10,443 bases of DNA from Elusimicrobiota bacterium (GTDB taxonomy: Bacteria; Elusimicrobiota; Elusimicrobia; UBA1565; UBA9628): positions 1 through 10,443 of the forward strand of contig JAQUMZ010000054.1 in the NCBI GenBank assembly GCA_028717865.1, written 5' to 3'. Position 1 is the stretch's first letter, and each line of letters begins with the position of its first letter. Under the pieces are notes generated by a model. The model worked only from the letters and a program-made list of their open reading frames with translations. It ran no database searches and was not told where the DNA came from. Shown in pieces: positions 1 through 6,867 of the stretch. Position numbers and translations under genes: made by a program.

Positions 1-444
1 ATCACGCGCCTGGGCATGATGGGTGTCGAGCCGTTCCTGGTCAGTTCCGCCCTGCTCATGGTCCTGGCGCAGAGGCTGGTGCGCGGCATCTGCCCGCAAT
101 GCAAGGAGCCCTACGAGGTGGAACTGGACTGGCTGATCAAGCTCGGGGTGCCGCCGACGCAGCTTCAGGCCCGGGGCGGAAAGGTGACCCTGCACAAGGG
201 CAAGGGTTGCGATAACTGCGCCGGGACGGGCTATCGCGGCCGGCAGGGGCTCTACGAGATACTCGAGGTCACGGACATCGTCCGCCAGCTGATCCTGGAC
301 AAGGCTTCGACTCATGCTATCAAGGATGCCGGCATCAAGCAGGGGATGCTGACCTTGCGCACCTGCGCCGTTCGCAAGCTCTTGGCGGGCGTCACCACCG
401 TCGAGGAGATGATCCGCGTTACCGCGTCCGACATAGAGGGCTGA
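1..444 (+). CDS. pilB: Type IV pilus assembly (extension) ATPase PilB, C-terminal part
   Basis: The gene enters from the left edge in frame 1, and 147 residues are visible before TGA at 442-444. PilB is the cytoplasmic hexameric ATPase that drives pilus polymerisation (GspE/PilB family). Seen here: the end of the ATPase core, including a hydrophobic ALLMVLAQRLVRGICPQC stretch, then two CxxC pairs (CPQC and CDNC) spaced as in the zinc-binding element of GspE/PilB. These are followed by the family's GYRGRQGLYEIL motif and the terminal TTVEEMIRVT motif. The Walker A and B region lies outside the window, so catalytic competence cannot be judged. The next gene, pilT, starts 8 nt after the stop, so the two are probably co-transcribed. 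A GspE type II secretion ATPase is the main alternative, but pilT and pilC downstream favour PilB. Confidence 0.9.
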   Translation: MTRLGMMGVEPFLVSSALLMVLAQRLVRGICPQCKEPYEVELDWLIKLGVPPTQLQARGGKVTLHKGKGCDNCAGTGYRGRQGLYEILEVTDIVRQLILDKASTHAIKDAGIKQGMLTLRTCAVRKLLAGVTTVEEMIRVTASDIEG

Positions 445-452
445 AGATTCCC

Positions 453-1535
453 ATGATATCGATGAGCGAGCTGTTCCTTTTGATGCACGAGCGGGGCGCC
501 TCGGATTTGCACATGACCGTGGGCGCGCCCCCGACCCTGCGCATCGACGGCCATTTGGTGCCCACGCCTTTTGACCGGCTTTCGCACGACACGGCGCAAA
601 GCCTGATTTTCTCGCTGCTGACCGAGACCCAGCGCCAAAGGTTCGAGGCCACCAACGAGCTCGACCTGGCCTTCAGCCTCAAGGGCATCGGTCGTTTGCG
701 CATGAACGTCTTCCGCCAGCGCGGCGCCATCGGGGCCGCCATCCGGTCCATCCCGGCCTCGTTCAAGACCTTCGAGGAGATCGGCCTGCCCCCCGTGATC
801 TACGACGTGATGAAGGTCCCCAAGGGGCTGGTGCTGGTGACCGGGCCCACGGGCAGCGGCAAATCGACCACCATCGCGAGCATGATCGACTACGTCAACG
901 AGAACCGCTGCGCCCACATCGTCACCATCGAGGACCCCATCGAGTACGTGCACAGCCACAAGAAGTGCATCATAAACCAGCGCGAGGTCGGCCAGGACAC
1001 GGAATCCTTCGGCGCCTCGCTCAAGCACGTCCTGCGCCAGGATCCCAACGTCATTCTCATCGGCGAGCTGCGCGATCTGGACACCATCTCCGCCGCCCTG
1101 ACCATCGCGGAAACCGGGCACCTGGTCTTCGCCACCCTGCACACCACGGATTGCGCCCAGACCATCAATCGCATCATCGACGTCTTCCCCCAGCACCAGC
1201 TCGACCAGGTGCGCGTGCAGCTTTCGTTCGTGCTGCAGGCGGTCATCTGCCAGCAACTGATGGCCCACGCCTCGGGCACGGGCCGCGTCCTGGCCGCCGA
1301 GGTCCTGATCGTGACCGCCGCCATCCGCAACCTGATCCGAGAGCAGAAGGTGGAGCAGGTCCAGCTGGCGATCCAGACCGGGGGCAAGGTCGGCATGCAG
1401 ACCATGAACCAAAGCCTGGCCGATCTCTACCGGCAGGGACGCGTCACGTTCCAGGAGGCGATGATCCGCTCCCTGGATCCCGAGGACCTGCGGCGGCTCA
1501 TGCAGAGGGGCATGACGCAGAGCCCGGCGCGTTGA
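453..1535 (+). CDS. pilT: Twitching motility (pilus retraction) ATPase PilT
   Basis: 360 residues, close to the usual PilT length. PilT is a cytoplasmic hexameric ATPase that disassembles the type IV pilus and so powers twitching. Visible motifs: the N-terminal GASDLHMTVG segment typical of PilT; Walker A GPTGSGKST at residues 131-139; the Asp-box region TIEDPIEY at 158-165; the Walker B region ILIGELRD at 201-208; the His box TGHLVFATLHT at 221-231; and AIRNLIRE at 290-297, the C-terminal signature that separates PilT from PilB. The PilB zinc motif is absent, as expected. The start is ATG at 453. A second in-frame ATG at 462 is possible, and only a weak purine-rich stretch (GAGGG, 436-440) lies upstream. 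It is followed by pilC after 36 nt. Confidence 0.95.
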   Translation: MISMSELFLLMHERGASDLHMTVGAPPTLRIDGHLVPTPFDRLSHDTAQSLIFSLLTETQRQRFEATNELDLAFSLKGIGRLRMNVFRQRGAIGAAIRSIPASFKTFEEIGLPPVIYDVMKVPKGLVLVTGPTGSGKSTTIASMIDYVNENRCAHIVTIEDPIEYVHSHKKCIINQREVGQDTESFGASLKHVLRQDPNVILIGELRDLDTISAALTIAETGHLVFATLHTTDCAQTINRIIDVFPQHQLDQVRVQLSFVLQAVICQQLMAHASGTGRVLAAEVLIVTAAIRNLIREQKVEQVQLAIQTGGKVGMQTMNQSLADLYRQGRVTFQEAMIRSLDPEDLRRLMQRGMTQSPAR

Positions 1536-1544
1536 GACGACATG

Positions 1545-1553
1545 TGCTATCAT
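1545..1553 (+). promoter_or_regulatory. Possible extended -10 promoter before pilC
   Basis: The short pilT-pilC gap contains TGC followed by TATCAT, which fits an extended -10 element (TGn plus five of six TATAAT positions). It lies about 18 nt before the pilC ATG. No convincing -35 was found at the right distance. It could give pilC some independent transcription, or be chance, since the genes also fit a single operon. Confidence 0.25.
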
Positions 1554-1571
1554 TAGCGGGAGCGCGGGATT

Positions 1572-2801
1572 ATGCCGGTATTCACCTATAAGGCCAAGAG
1601 TTCGGAGGGCTCCCTCGTCGAGGGCACGGTCGACGCGGAGGAGCAGAAGGCCGCCGTCGAGCGCTTGCGCGCGCAGAAGCTGGTCATCCTGGAGATCAGC
1701 GAGAACTCGGCGGGGCTGGCCGCGCTAAAGAGCATCTTCAAGAGAAAAGGCAAGGTGCGCTCCCGCGACCTGGTGCTTTTCTCGCGCCAGCTTTCCACGC
1801 TGGTGGGCGCCGGCGTGCCCATCGTCCAGAGTCTGTCCATCTTGGAGGCCCAGGCGGAGAACCCGGTCTTCAAGGAGGTCGTGGGGGCGGTCCGGGCCGA
1901 CATCGAAAGCGGCTTGTCCATTTCCGACGCGCTGCGCAAGCACCCGGATGCGTTCCCCGAGCTCTATACCTCGATGATCAAGGCCGGCGAGTTGGGCGGC
2001 ATCCTGGACACCATCCTGGAGCGCCTTACGGCCTACATGGAGGCCAACGAGGCGCTGAAGGCCAAGGTCAAGTCGGCGATGATGTACCCCATCATCGTGC
2101 TCAGCATCTGCTTCGTCATCACCGTTTTCCTGATGACCTTCGTCATCCCGCGCTTCGCCACCATATTCCTGAGCTTCGGCGCGGAACTGCCCCTGCTGAC
2201 CCAGATCCTGCTGGACACCTCGAAACTGATGATAAAGTACTTCTACATGATCATCATCGGTCCGATCGGCATGTGGTACGCTTTCAAGAGATGGTACAAG
2301 ACCCCGGGCGGGCAGAAGATCATAGACGGCAAGATGCTGGTGGTGCCCATCTTCGGCATCATACTCAAGAAAGTCGCCGTGGCGCGCTTCACCCGGACCC
2401 TGGGGACCTTGATCAAATCCGGCGTGCCCATCCTGCAGGCCTTGGAGACCGTGGCCGCCACGGCCGGCAACGTGGTCATCGCCGAGGCCGTGCTCGACGC
2501 CCGCGAGTCCATCCGCGAGGGCGGGCACCTCAGCGATCCCCTGCGCAAATCCGGGGTGTTCCCCAACATGGTCACGGCCATGATCTCGGTGGGGGAGGAG
2601 ACCGGCGCGCTCGACACCATGCTCGCCAAGATCGCCGACTTCTACGACCAGGAGGTCGACACCGCCATCAAGGGCTTGACCTCGCTCATCGAGCCCATCG
2701 TCATCGTGATCATGGGCACCATCGTCGGCACCATCGTGGCCGCGATGTTCCTGCCCATGTTCGGCATGGGCGAGCTGGCGGGCAACATGGAAGGCAAGTA
2801 G
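1572..2801 (+). CDS. pilC: Type IV pilus inner-membrane platform protein PilC
   Basis: 409 residues, the normal length for PilC/GspF. PilC is the polytopic inner-membrane protein that couples the PilB and PilT motors to pilin insertion and removal. The N-terminus MPVFTYKAKSSEGSLVEGTV is the standard PilC/GspF opening, which supports ATG at 1572. Two homologous T2SSF domains are visible, at about residues 66-195 and 270-395. Each carries the pattern FxRxLxTLxxxGVPIxQxL and a later Gly-Glu element (KAGELGG near 137, SVGEETG near 339). Hydrophobic segments lie near 172-193, 222-238 and 373-396, matching three membrane helices. The gene ends 8 nt before the end of the convergent uvrC, with no obvious intrinsic terminator between them. 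Pilin and other pilus genes are outside the window. Confidence 0.95.
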   Translation: MPVFTYKAKSSEGSLVEGTVDAEEQKAAVERLRAQKLVILEISENSAGLAALKSIFKRKGKVRSRDLVLFSRQLSTLVGAGVPIVQSLSILEAQAENPVFKEVVGAVRADIESGLSISDALRKHPDAFPELYTSMIKAGELGGILDTILERLTAYMEANEALKAKVKSAMMYPIIVLSICFVITVFLMTFVIPRFATIFLSFGAELPLLTQILLDTSKLMIKYFYMIIIGPIGMWYAFKRWYKTPGGQKIIDGKMLVVPIFGIILKKVAVARFTRTLGTLIKSGVPILQALETVAATAGNVVIAEAVLDARESIREGGHLSDPLRKSGVFPNMVTAMISVGEETGALDTMLAKIADFYDQEVDTAIKGLTSLIEPIVIVIMGTIVGTIVAAMFLPMFGMGELAGNMEGK

Positions 2802-2809
2802 GGCGCGGC

Positions 2810-4117
2810 CTAGGGCCGGGGCAGCAGGTCTTTTTTCCGCAGCAGGCGGTGATAGGCCATGCCGAAACGGTGGGCCTCGTCGCGCAGGCGCTGCAGCAGC
2901 CGCAGGGCGGGCCGGGAGCGCTCCAGGATCAAGGACTCGGCCTTCCCGGGCAGGAATATCTCCTCGATGCGCTTGGCCAGGGCCGCGGCCGGGAGCTTGA
3001 GCTTGAGCCCGGCCAGCGCGCCCAGGGCCGCGCCCAGCTGGCCCTTGCCGCCGTCCACGACGACCAGGTCCGGCAAGGGGTCGTCCTCGGCCAGCATCCG
3101 GCGGTAGCGGCGGCCGACGGCCTCGGCCAGGGCCTTGAAATCGTCTATGCCCGCGACGCCGCGGATGCGGAAGCGGCGGTAGTGGTCCTGGTGGGGCTGC
3201 CCGCCGCGGAAGCAGACCATGCCCGCGACGTGCTGGCGGCCCTGGAAATGCGAGACGTCGAAGCATTCGATGTGGAAGGGGGTCTTGGCCAGGCCTAGGG
3301 CGTCGCGCAGGTCGGTGACGGAGCGGCTGGCGGCCACGGGCGCGGCGAGGTCGGCGGCGGCCACGGCCCGCACGCGCACCCGCTCGTCGATCTGGTCCAG
3401 GGCGCGTATGTTGTCGCGCAGGCGGGCCGCCTTCTCGTATTCCAGGGCTTTTGAAGCCTGGCGCATTTCGGCTTCAAAGCGCGCGCGCAGGTCCGCTCTG
3501 CGCCCGGAGAAGAACAGCACGGCGTTTTTGACCACCTCCATGTAGTCCGCGCGGCTGATATGATCGGCGCAGGGCGCGGGACAGGCCTTGGTGTGGAAGT
3601 AGAGGCAGCCGTGGAGCTTGCGGGGGTCGAGCGGCTTGGCTGGGCCGAAGTCCCAGTGGCAGGGACGCAGGGGGAAGAATTTCTGCTTCCAGAAATATTC
3701 GAGCAGGCCCCGGATGGGGGCGACCTTGGGATAGGGCCCGAAATAGAGGCTGCCGTCCGGGAGCCTGCGCCGGGTGAGCAGTATCCGGGGGAACTCCTCC
3801 TTGACCGTTATCTTGACCAGGGGATAGGATTTGTCGTCCTTCCACATCGAATTGAAGAACGGCATGTGCCCGCGGATGAGGCGGCGCTCCAGGAGCAGCG
3901 CCTCGCGCTCGGAGGCGCAGGGGATGTAGTCGATGGCGCGCACCAGGGGGACCAACTGCGAGGTCTTGAGGTCCCGGCGCGTCGGGTTGAAATATTGGGA
4001 GACCCGCTTATAGAGGTCGTTGGCCTTGCCTATGTAGATGACGGCGGCCGAGGCGTCGCGCATGATGTAGACGCCGCAGGCGTGGGGGATGTGGGAGCGG
4101 TCGATTCCCGGGGCCAC
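2810..4117 (-). CDS. uvrC: Excinuclease ABC subunit C (UvrC), compact form
   Basis: UvrC makes both incisions around a lesion in UvrABC nucleotide excision repair. From GTG at 4117 the product has 435 residues, against about 600 for typical UvrC. Seen: a GIY-YIG nuclease domain (GVY 15-17, YIG 28-30, Arg38, Glu77, Asn89); four cysteines C153, C171, C179 and C183, like the E. coli iron-sulfur cluster ligands; a UVR motif (LEYEKAARLRDNI, 225-237); and an RNase H-like domain with the probable triad Asp287 (FDVSH), Asp355 (VVDGGKGQL) and His416 (RDEAHRF). Absent: the tandem helix-hairpin-helix DNA-binding domain, since the protein stops about 19 residues after His416, and roughly 100 residues between UVR and Asp287. 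The frame stays open upstream to 4654, but that part runs antisense through rpsT and has no UvrC character. GTG fits the length of the UvrC N-terminus. It is convergent with pilC and divergent from rpsT. Confidence 0.9.
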   Translation of the reverse strand: MAPGIDRSHIPHACGVYIMRDASAAVIYIGKANDLYKRVSQYFNPTRRDLKTSQLVPLVRAIDYIPCASEREALLLERRLIRGHMPFFNSMWKDDKSYPLVKITVKEEFPRILLTRRRLPDGSLYFGPYPKVAPIRGLLEYFWKQKFFPLRPCHWDFGPAKPLDPRKLHGCLYFHTKACPAPCADHISRADYMEVVKNAVLFFSGRRADLRARFEAEMRQASKALEYEKAARLRDNIRALDQIDERVRVRAVAAADLAAPVAASRSVTDLRDALGLAKTPFHIECFDVSHFQGRQHVAGMVCFRGGQPHQDHYRRFRIRGVAGIDDFKALAEAVGRRYRRMLAEDDPLPDLVVVDGGKGQLGAALGALAGLKLKLPAAALAKRIEEIFLPGKAESLILERSRPALRLLQRLRDEAHRFGMAYHRLLRKKDLLPRP

Positions 4118-4123
4118 GCCTCC

Positions 4124-4129
4124 ATTGTA
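4124..4129 (-). promoter_or_regulatory. Possible -10 element of uvrC
   Basis: Reading the minus strand, TACAAT (five of six positions of TATAAT) is followed by exactly 6 nt and then the proposed GTG start. This is the same geometry as at leuS. No good -35 is seen. GGAGG also lies here, but only 1 nt before GTG, too close to act as a normal Shine-Dalgarno for that codon. A leaderless or nearly leaderless transcript is the simplest reading, with modest confidence. Confidence 0.35.
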
Positions 4130-4146
4130 TAAAAGCGGACCCGATC

Positions 4147-4175
4147 TTGCGCGGCCCCTCCGGAAGTGGTTTAAT
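4147..4175 (+). promoter_or_regulatory. Promoter of rpsT
   Basis: TTGCGC (4147-4152) and TTTAAT (4170-4175) are separated by 17 nt, the ideal spacing for a housekeeping sigma factor. The -10 matches five of six positions; the -35 matches the TTG core only. Transcription would start about 7 nt after the -10, within a base or two of the rpsT ATG at 4184. An in-frame TAA at 4172-4174 lies inside the -10, and there is no Shine-Dalgarno. Confidence 0.5.
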
Positions 4176-4183
4176 CTCCGTCT

Positions 4184-4483
4184 ATGGCAGTGAAAAAGAA
4201 GCCCACGCGCCACGCTTCGGCGCTTAAAGCCCAACGCAAATCCCTGCGCCGGTACCTGCGCAACCGGGCGATGAAAAAACAGATCCGTTCCGCGTCCAAG
4301 GCCGTCGTGGAGGCCAAGGGCGCCGGCGCCTCTGAATTGCTGGCCAAGTCCGCCGCCGCTTTGGACAAGGCCGCCCGGCACGGCGTGATACATTGGAAGA
4401 CCGCGGCGCGCAAGAAGTCGCGTTTGGCCAAGCGCGCGGCCGCCCAGGCCTCCGCGCCGGCCCAGGCTCCGGCCGCGGCTTAA
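4184..4483 (+). CDS. rpsT: 30S ribosomal protein S20
   Basis: A 99-residue, very basic protein. S20 is a primary 16S rRNA-binding protein of the small subunit body. The family pattern is clear: the Lys/Arg-rich N-terminus (MAVKKKPTRHASALKAQRKS), the central helix RNRAMKKQIRSASKAVVEA, and the diagnostic HGVIHWKTAARKKSRLAKR block (about residues 66-84), which matches the S20 signature GxIHxNKAARxKSxL. A tail of about 15 Ala/Pro/Gln residues (AAAQASAPAQAPAAA) extends beyond the usual end. ATG at 4184 is the first start after an in-frame stop, and no ribosome binding site precedes it. It is a single-gene unit with its own promoter and terminator. Its TAA stop overlaps the stop of the convergent methylase gene in the palindrome TTAA. 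Confidence 0.95.
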   Translation: MAVKKKPTRHASALKAQRKSLRRYLRNRAMKKQIRSASKAVVEAKGAGASELLAKSAAALDKAARHGVIHWKTAARKKSRLAKRAAAQASAPAQAPAAA

Positions 4484-5241
4484 CGGCGGCGGGGACCTCG
4501 CGGAAGGGACGCCCTCAGGGGCGTCCTTTTCCATGCCCCGGCGGGCAACGGCGGGATATAGAGCGTGCTGGCCTCTCCGGCCGCGGCCAGATTCCGTTCC
4601 AGCTTGGCCGGGGTGGTCCTGATTATCCGGTCTGCGCCGCCCCGCCAGGCGCATTCCACCAGAGCCAAGGCATGGTCGGACGGATAACTTGCCGCGATTT
4701 CCGCGGCCCAGAGTTTCCTTATCGAGCCGCCTTCCGGACGCGCCAGTTGAAACACGTCGAAAACGAGGATGTGACGGTCCGGTAGTATCGCGCGGACGTC
4801 GTTAGTGGTGCAGGCGCTGAGCAGCAGGACGCCCCGCGAGCCCAAGCCGCGCACGCCCACTGCGTTCAACGCGGCGTTCAGCGACGACACCGCGTCCAGG
4901 ACCCGCCAGCGTACGCCCCGCCGCTCGCACAGCCGGATCAGCTCATCGGCTATGCCGCACAAGAACCCGGGATGCCCGTAGGTCAGGAAGCCCACGCGGG
5001 CGTGGCGGTCGAAAAGCGCCATGGTGCGCCGGGCCATCTCGGGAATGGGCATGTCGCGCGTGAAGGCGACGCCGGGGTCGTCCAGGAACACGAGGTTCCC
5101 GCAATATCTGGACAAGCGGCCGGCGCCATGCCGGTCCAGCGCGGCGCAAAGCACTACGTCGGCCTTGGCCAGCTGGCTCAGGGTTTCCAGGGTGATCTGC
5201 TCGGGCCGCAGGCCGTAGGAGGCGAGCAGCAGCAGTTTCAT
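4480..5241 (-). CDS. Tetrapyrrole-methylase-like SAM-dependent methyltransferase, substrate unknown
   Basis: A 253-residue protein with the look of the tetrapyrrole (corrin/porphyrin) methylase fold. The N-terminus LLLASYGLRPEQITLETLSQLAKADVV follows the family opening in which a glycine turn precedes a helix ending in ADVV. LTYGHPGFL (86-94) stands where such enzymes have a YGDP/YGHPG SAM-site loop, and DAVSSLNAAL (116-125) matches the GxSSxxAAL segment that follows. TLYIPP (227-232) near the end occurs in peptide-methylating relatives, to my recollection. It lacks the RsmI opening motif (GTLYIVATPIGN), so it is probably not the 16S rRNA methylase. Its ATG overlaps the holA stop (ATGA, 5241-5238), so it is translationally coupled and is the last gene of the leuS operon. 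Substrate, and whether it truly methylates a tetrapyrrole, are unknown. The last 17 codons also contain the rpsT terminator on the other strand. Confidence 0.7.
   Translation of the reverse strand: MKLLLLASYGLRPEQITLETLSQLAKADVVLCAALDRHGAGRLSRYCGNLVFLDDPGVAFTRDMPIPEMARRTMALFDRHARVGFLTYGHPGFLCGIADELIRLCERRGVRWRVLDAVSSLNAALNAVGVRGLGSRGVLLLSACTTNDVRAILPDRHILVFDVFQLARPEGGSIRKLWAAEIAASYPSDHALALVECAWRGGADRIIRTTPAKLERNLAAAGEASTLYIPPLPAGAWKRTPLRASLPRGPRRR
4507..4530 (+). terminator. Intrinsic terminator of rpsT
   Basis: A perfect 8-bp stem GGACGCCC/GGGCGTCC (4507-4514 and 4519-4526) with loop TCAG is followed by TTTT (4527-4530). It lies 23 nt after the rpsT stop. Read on the other strand the hairpin is followed by CTTCC, so it should work mainly in the rpsT direction. 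It is embedded in the 3' coding end of the convergent methylase gene. Confidence 0.8.
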
Positions 5242-6242
5242 GCCGGCGCGCAGATGTCCACGAGCAGGCGCTCCAACTCCAGGGCCGGCGCCAGCCAGGA
5301 GCGTGACTTGAGCGCGACCTCCGCGTCCAGGCAGAGGCGCAGGTCGCGCCGCAGCCGCTTCTCCGAGAGGCGGGCGAGGATGGCCAGGAAGTCCCGGTCG
5401 TAATACTCGTTGAGGCGCAGGGCCTTGAAAATCTCCGCCTGGCCGAGGCCCGCCTTGAGCATGCGCTTGGCGCGCAGCTGCTTGGCCGCGGCCGAGGCTA
5501 TCTGGGCCAGGACCCGGAAGGCCTGCTCGCCGGGTTTGCCCTCGCCCAGCAGGCGGCGGGCCTGCTCCAGGCCGGCCTTGAGGCTGCGCGCCTGGACGAG
5601 CCGGGGCAAGGCGAATGGGTCGGCGCTCTTATGGTAGCCCAGGCAGGCGGCCACCTGCTCGAGTCCGATCTCCGGCCGGTCTCCCGCGAAGAGCGCGGCT
5701 TTTTCGAGCTCCTGCTTGAGAATCGCCCAATCGGTTCCGGCCTCGGCCACCAGGGCCTGCGCGGCCTCGGCGGCCAGGCGCTTGCCGGCCTGCCGCGCCT
5801 GCGCCTGCAGGCGCGCGGATGCGTCCTCCTCGCGCAGCGGCCGGAAGAGGCAGACCGCGCCCGCGGCGGAGGCGGCCTTGACCAGGGCGTCGCGGGGATC
5901 TATCTTGCGCTCGTCCGATAAGAGCACCAGGGTCGTGCTCGCGCTGGGCCGCTTAAGATACGCGATCAGCGCGGCCCGGGCCTCGGCCGGCAGGCGCGGC
6001 GAGCGCACGACGACCAGGCGGCGGTCGGAAAAAACGGGCATGGTCATGGCTTCGGAGACGACCGCGGCGGGGTCGATGTCTCCGGAGAACTCGGCGAGGT
6101 TGAAGCTGTCGGGCTTTAGGGCGGCCTTGAGCGCCGCCGCCGCCTCGAGCTGGGCCGAGACGTCCTCGCCCACGAACAGGTACGCCGGCCGGTAGGTGCC
6201 GGCCCGCCATTCCTTGACCAGTTCCGCCGCGCGCAGCTCCAC
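5238..6242 (-). CDS. holA: DNA polymerase III subunit delta
   Basis: 334 residues from GTG at 6242 (E. coli HolA is 343). HolA is the clamp-loader delta subunit that opens the beta sliding clamp. Recognisable features: an N-terminal AELVKEWRAGTYRPAYLFVGED segment matching the HolA opening (LYLLxGED); no Walker A motif, as normal for delta; MTMPVFSDRRLVVVRSP, corresponding to the family's clamp-contacting region with an xxPLFGxxRLVxV-like pattern; a helical middle domain; and the C-terminal collar helices. The GTG lies 2 nt after the lptE stop (TGA, CC, GTG) with no Shine-Dalgarno, so translation probably depends on coupling to lptE. An upstream in-frame CTG at 6248 is less likely. Identification is by weak but consistent motifs plus leuS-lptE-holA gene order, which is shared with E. 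coli. Confidence 0.88.
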   Translation of the reverse strand: MELRAAELVKEWRAGTYRPAYLFVGEDVSAQLEAAAALKAALKPDSFNLAEFSGDIDPAAVVSEAMTMPVFSDRRLVVVRSPRLPAEARAALIAYLKRPSASTTLVLLSDERKIDPRDALVKAASAAGAVCLFRPLREEDASARLQAQARQAGKRLAAEAAQALVAEAGTDWAILKQELEKAALFAGDRPEIGLEQVAACLGYHKSADPFALPRLVQARSLKAGLEQARRLLGEGKPGEQAFRVLAQIASAAAKQLRAKRMLKAGLGQAEIFKALRLNEYYDRDFLAILARLSEKRLRRDLRLCLDAEVALKSRSWLAPALELERLLVDICAPA

Positions 6243-6244
6243 GG

Positions 6245-6865
6245 TCAGTACGGGTTGGTGACCGGGGACAGCGGCGCCTGCGGCTTGGCCACCGGCTCGG
6301 TGGAGGGCGCGTCGCCCTGGATGGTCCGCTGCGAGGTGCCGGTCACCGTCCCGAATCCGTCGACCACGCGCGTGACGATGTCCCGGGCCAGCACGTCCCA
6401 GACCTGCTCGCGGGCCTGCTCCTCGGTCATGCCCCCGGCCAGGGTGGGGGCGGTGTAGACCAGTATGCCCTCCATGTTCTTCTCGATCCAGAGCGCCTGG
6501 TCCGATTTGCGCTTGTCCACGAAGCTGAGTTCGATCAGTATGCGCAGCTTGTAGGCGGTGGGGATGAGGCGGGAGTCGTATTGCACGGGCGTGTTGAGGT
6601 AGCGGGTGATGGTGATGTAGACCAGCCCGTCGGCTTGCGGCTCGGGGACGAGGGGATAGCGGCCGTCGCGCAGGAATTCGTCGCGCGTGCGCAGCAGCAG
6701 CTTGTCCTCCAGTCCGTATTGGCCGGTCTTGTTCAGAATGGGACGCAGGGCCAGGCGTTTTATGTTCTGGGGCAGTATCTGGGGCGTCGGATTGTAGCGG
6801 ACTTCCTGGCCGCAGCCCGCGGCGGCGGCCGCCGCCGCGACGAGCACGATCCATAGTTTGCGCAT
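6245..6865 (-). CDS. lptE: LPS-assembly lipoprotein LptE-like
   Basis: 206 residues. LptE is the outer-membrane lipoprotein that plugs the LptD barrel and assists lipopolysaccharide insertion. A short lipoprotein signal is visible: MRKLWIVLVA followed by an alanine run and the lipobox AAGC, giving a lipidated Cys18. The mature part follows the LptE pattern: IKRLALRPILNKTGQYGLE (35-53), RDEFLRDGRYPLV (61-73), a probable strand region with YLNTPVQYD (89-97) and YKLRILIELSFVD (105-117), then LWIEK. ATG at 6865 is preceded by GAGG (6874-6871) at a 5-nt spacing, and this site lies inside the end of leuS, 2 nt away. The position between leuS and holA is the E. coli arrangement and supports the assignment. 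The Pro-rich C-terminal tail (190-206) looks disordered. Confidence 0.82.
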   Translation of the reverse strand: MRKLWIVLVAAAAAAAGCGQEVRYNPTPQILPQNIKRLALRPILNKTGQYGLEDKLLLRTRDEFLRDGRYPLVPEPQADGLVYITITRYLNTPVQYDSRLIPTAYKLRILIELSFVDKRKSDQALWIEKNMEGILVYTAPTLAGGMTEEQAREQVWDVLARDIVTRVVDGFGTVTGTSQRTIQGDAPSTEPVAKPQAPLSPVTNPY

Positions 6866-6867
6866 GG

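Noticed and set aside
312..1553. Long minus-strand open frame opposite pilT
   Set aside because: It is the mirror of the well-supported PilT frame, with repetitive His/Asp/Gly-rich translation typical of antisense GC-rich DNA.
4118..4654. Upstream extension of the uvrC reading frame (179 more codons)
   Set aside because: It runs antisense through rpsT, has low-complexity Arg/Gly-rich translation and no UvrC features; the GIY-YIG domain begins just after GTG 4117.
4184..5241. Borosin-type RiPP cluster (methylase plus precursor peptide)
   Set aside because: The methylase carries no fused hydrophobic core peptide and the neighbour is plainly rpsT; no precursor-like ORF was found nearby.
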